Positions 62,270-64,000 of a stretch of DNA of 64,000 nucleotides are shown piece after piece. The stretch is from Vespa crabro. Taxonomy: Eukaryota; Arthropoda; Insecta; Hymenoptera; Vespidae. Every line of letters begins with the position of its first letter. Positions within the stretch are counted from its first letter, which is position 1. Made by a program: the position numbers and the translations under genes. A model generated the notes under the pieces. That model saw only the letters and a program-made list of their open reading frames with translations. It had not been told where the DNA came from and did not search any database. The DNA is taken from positions 11,252,999 to 11,316,998 of the forward strand of contig NC_060956.1 in the NCBI RefSeq assembly GCF_910589235.1. The letters are read 5' to 3'.

Positions 62270-64000
62270 TATGTATTGTGAGTCGATAGAATATTAAAGC
62301 ATTGAAATTGATTGAGATTTCATATTTCGTTTTTCGACGATACATCTTTATGAGCTAATAATCGTATATCACTTATGAAACAAGGTTAAAACGTCGAATC
62401 CAAGATTAAATAGATATTTGATCTTCAGAAACACAATTACCGAATCGATTGGAAACATTTGTAATCTGTGGTACGAGTAATTTCAAAGTTTTCAAGATTT
62501 TATGTCCGTAATTAACGAAATTTGCATGTGTCGATATCAATTTCGACAATTTACATGTAAATACTTGTATTTACACATAGTAACAAACTTATATTTTTGT
62601 TTCATTATGTATTGTGAGTCGATAGAATATTAAAGCATTGAAATTGATTGAGATTTCAAATTTCGTTTTTCGACGATACGTCTTTATGAGGTAATAATCG
62701 TATATGACTTATGAATCAAGGTTAAAACGTCGAATCCAAGATTAAATAGATGTTTGATCTTCAGAAGTCAAATGTCCGAATCGATTGGAAACATTTTTAA
62801 TCTGTGGTACGAGTAATTTCAAAGTTTTCAAGATTTTATGTCCGTAATTAACGAAATTTGCATGTGTCGATCTCAATTTCGACAATTTACATGTAAATAC
62901 TCGTATTTACACATAGTAACAAACTTATATTTTTGTTTCATTATGTATTGTGAGTCGATAGAATATTAAAGCATTGAAATTGATTGAGATTTCATATTTC
63001 GTTTTTCGACGATACGTCTTTATGAGGTAATAATCGTATATGACTTATGAATCAAGGTTAAAACGTCGAATCCATGATTAAATAGATGTTTGATCTTCAG
63101 AAGTCAAATGTCCGAATCGATTGGAAACATTTTTAATCTGTGGTACGAGTAATTTCAAAGTTTTCAAGATTTTATGTCCGTAATTAACGAAATTTGCATG
63201 TGTCGATCTCAATTTCGACAATTTACATGTTAATACTCGTATTTACACATAGTAACAAACTTATATTTTTGTTTCATTATGTATTGTGAGTCGATAGAAT
63301 ATTAAAGCATTGAAATTGATTGAGATTTCATATTTCGTTTTTCGACGATACATCTTTATGAGCTAATAATCGTATATCACTTATGAAACAAGGATAAAAC
63401 GTCGAATCCATGATTAAATAGATGTTTGATCTTCAGAAGTCAAATGTCCGAATCGATTGGAAACATTTTTAATCTGTGGTACGAGTAATTTCAAAGTTTT
63501 CAAGATTTTATGTCCGTAATTAACGAAATTTGCATGTGTCGATCTCAATTTCGACAATTTACATGTAAATACTCGTATTTACACATAGTAACAAACTTAT
63601 ATTTTTGTTTCATTATGTATTGTGAGTCGATAGAATATTAAAGCATTGAAATTGATTGAGATTTCATATTTCGTTTTTCGACGATACATCTTTATGAGCT
63701 AATAATCGTATATCACTTATGAAACAAGGATAAAACGTCGAATCCAAGATTGAATAGATGTTTGATCTTCATAAACACAATTACCGAATCGATTGGAAAC
63801 ATTTTTAATCTGTGGTACGAGTAATTTCAAAGTTTTCAAGATTTTATGTCGGTAATTAACGAAATTTGCATGTGTCGATCTCAATTTCGACAATTTACAT
63901 GTAAATACTCGCATTTACACATAGTAACAAACTTATATTTTTGTTTCATTATGTATTGTGAGTCGATAGAATATTAAAGCATTGAAATTGATTGAGATTT

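Larger units (their letters stand above)
1..64000. repeat. Tandem satellite DNA array, ~337-bp monomer, spans whole window
   Basis: The same unit recurs without interruption about 190 times, always in the same orientation. Successive copies of the landmark TGCGTCGATAG begin at 3, 341, 678, 1016 and 1353, giving alternating 338- and 337-bp spacing. Later copies are spaced 336-337 bp. Both window ends cut a monomer, so the array continues outside. No unique sequence, mobile element, RNA gene or inverted copy was seen between monomers. GC content of the monomer at 34021-34357 is 102/337, about 30%. Long arrays of this kind with higher-order repeats are typical of eukaryotic centromeric or pericentromeric heterochromatin. 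Assigning this one to a centromere is inference, because no kinetochore data are available. I do not recognise the family. Confidence 0.98.
41901..64000. repeat. Satellite domain III: P/Q-dominated 336-bp monomers
   Basis: About 66 monomers, nearly all beginning GTGAGTCGATAG and ATATTAAAG and nearly all carrying ATTTACATGTAAAT. Type P has GAGGTAATAATCG, TGAATCAAGG and AGAAGTCAAATGTCCG. Type Q has ATACATCTTTATGAGC, AAGGATAAAACG or AAGGATATAACG, AAGATTGAATAG and ATAAACACAATTACCG. C-like monomers (GGGTCGCTCTC) still occur sporadically, for example around 44700, 45390, 47400, 49080, 50765, 54125, 56480, 57485 and 58160. Organisation shifts from a 672-bp dimer at the left (41921-44300), through longer HORs (4371, 8740 and about 3362 bp), to a nearly perfect 1680-bp 5-mer at the right edge. 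Confidence 0.9.
60088..64000. repeat. Nearly perfect 1680-bp 5-mer HOR, 2.3 copies
   Basis: Comparing by eye, bases 60088-62320 equal 61768-64000 over 2233 bp with one mismatch, at 63231 (CATGTTAAT against CATGTAAAT at 61551). Copy-specific variants such as ACTCGCATTTAC (60547, 62227 and 63907) and GTCGATATCAATT (60850 and 62530) recur in step. The third copy is cut by the window end. Confidence 0.93.

Noticed and set aside
1..64000. CRISPR array
   Set aside because: Repeats are contiguous 336-338-bp monomers with no short direct repeats separated by unique spacers.
1..64000. CENP-B box (NTTCGNNNNANNCGGGN)
   Set aside because: The required CGGG or CCCG core with correct spacing was not found on either strand. 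The TTTCGTTTTTCGACGATAC box does not fit the consensus.
1..64000. Mobile element, LTR or viral remnants
   Set aside because: No terminal repeats, target-site duplications, reverse transcriptase, integrase or transposase-like frames, or non-satellite insertions were seen.
1..64000. rRNA, tRNA or other RNA gene clusters
   Set aside because: The repeat unit is only about 337 bp, about 30% GC, and shows no tRNA cloverleaf boxes or rRNA-like conserved segments.
1..64000. Telomeric or microsatellite blocks
   Set aside because: No TTAGG/TTAGGG/TTTAGGG-type runs or other short tandem repeats occur. The longest homopolymers are about five bases.
1..64000. Arabidopsis-type 178-bp or human alpha satellite
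   Set aside because: Monomer length and the landmark sequences I know for those families do not match. The period could be two 168-bp halves, but the two halves show no general similarity by eye.

Overview
The whole window is one uninterrupted tandem satellite DNA array. It holds no credible gene. About 190 head-to-tail copies of an AT-rich monomer of 336-338 bp fill it from the first base to the last, all in the same orientation. The array enters and leaves the window mid-monomer, so it is longer than 64 kb. I saw no transposon, unique spacer, RNA gene, CRISPR array or inverted block. This points to a (peri)centromeric or other heterochromatic block of a eukaryotic chromosome. I do not recognise the satellite family and cannot name the organism. 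CpG is over-represented (18 CpG against 6 GpC in a 337-bp, 30% GC monomer), which argues against long exposure to CpG-methylation decay and weakly favours a lineage or locus with little CpG methylation.

The array splits into three homogenisation domains by diagnostic variants. Domain I (about 1-20130) mixes 338-bp type A and 337-bp type B monomers in higher-order repeats (HORs) of about 675 bp (2-mer), 1011 bp (3-mer), 1686 bp (5-mer), 4046 bp (12-mer) and 5060 bp (15-mer). Domain II (about 20131-41900) mixes 337-bp type C and 336-bp type D monomers, with HOR offsets of 1010-1011, 1345, 1681, 4707, 5380 and 15136 bp. Domain III (about 41901-64000) consists mostly of 336-bp monomers (types P and Q and relatives), with offsets of 672, 1680-1681, 3361-3363, 4371 and 8740 bp.

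The I/II boundary is a seamless switch inside one monomer, between 20116 and 20155. The II/III boundary is more gradual and is preceded by a zone rich in private mutations (about 40700-41450). The most recent expansion is at the right edge: bases 60088-62320 match 61768-64000 at a 1680-bp offset with one mismatch found by eye. Many monomers are hybrids of two types, as expected from unequal crossover and gene conversion.

Signals that could matter for function are a nearly invariant 19-bp TCGA-rich box in each monomer, a 7-bp-arm inverted repeat just before it, and a perfect 14-bp palindrome confined to the D/P/Q-type monomers of domains II and III. The short open frames (62-96 codons) are repeated by-products of the satellite and are not annotated as genes.
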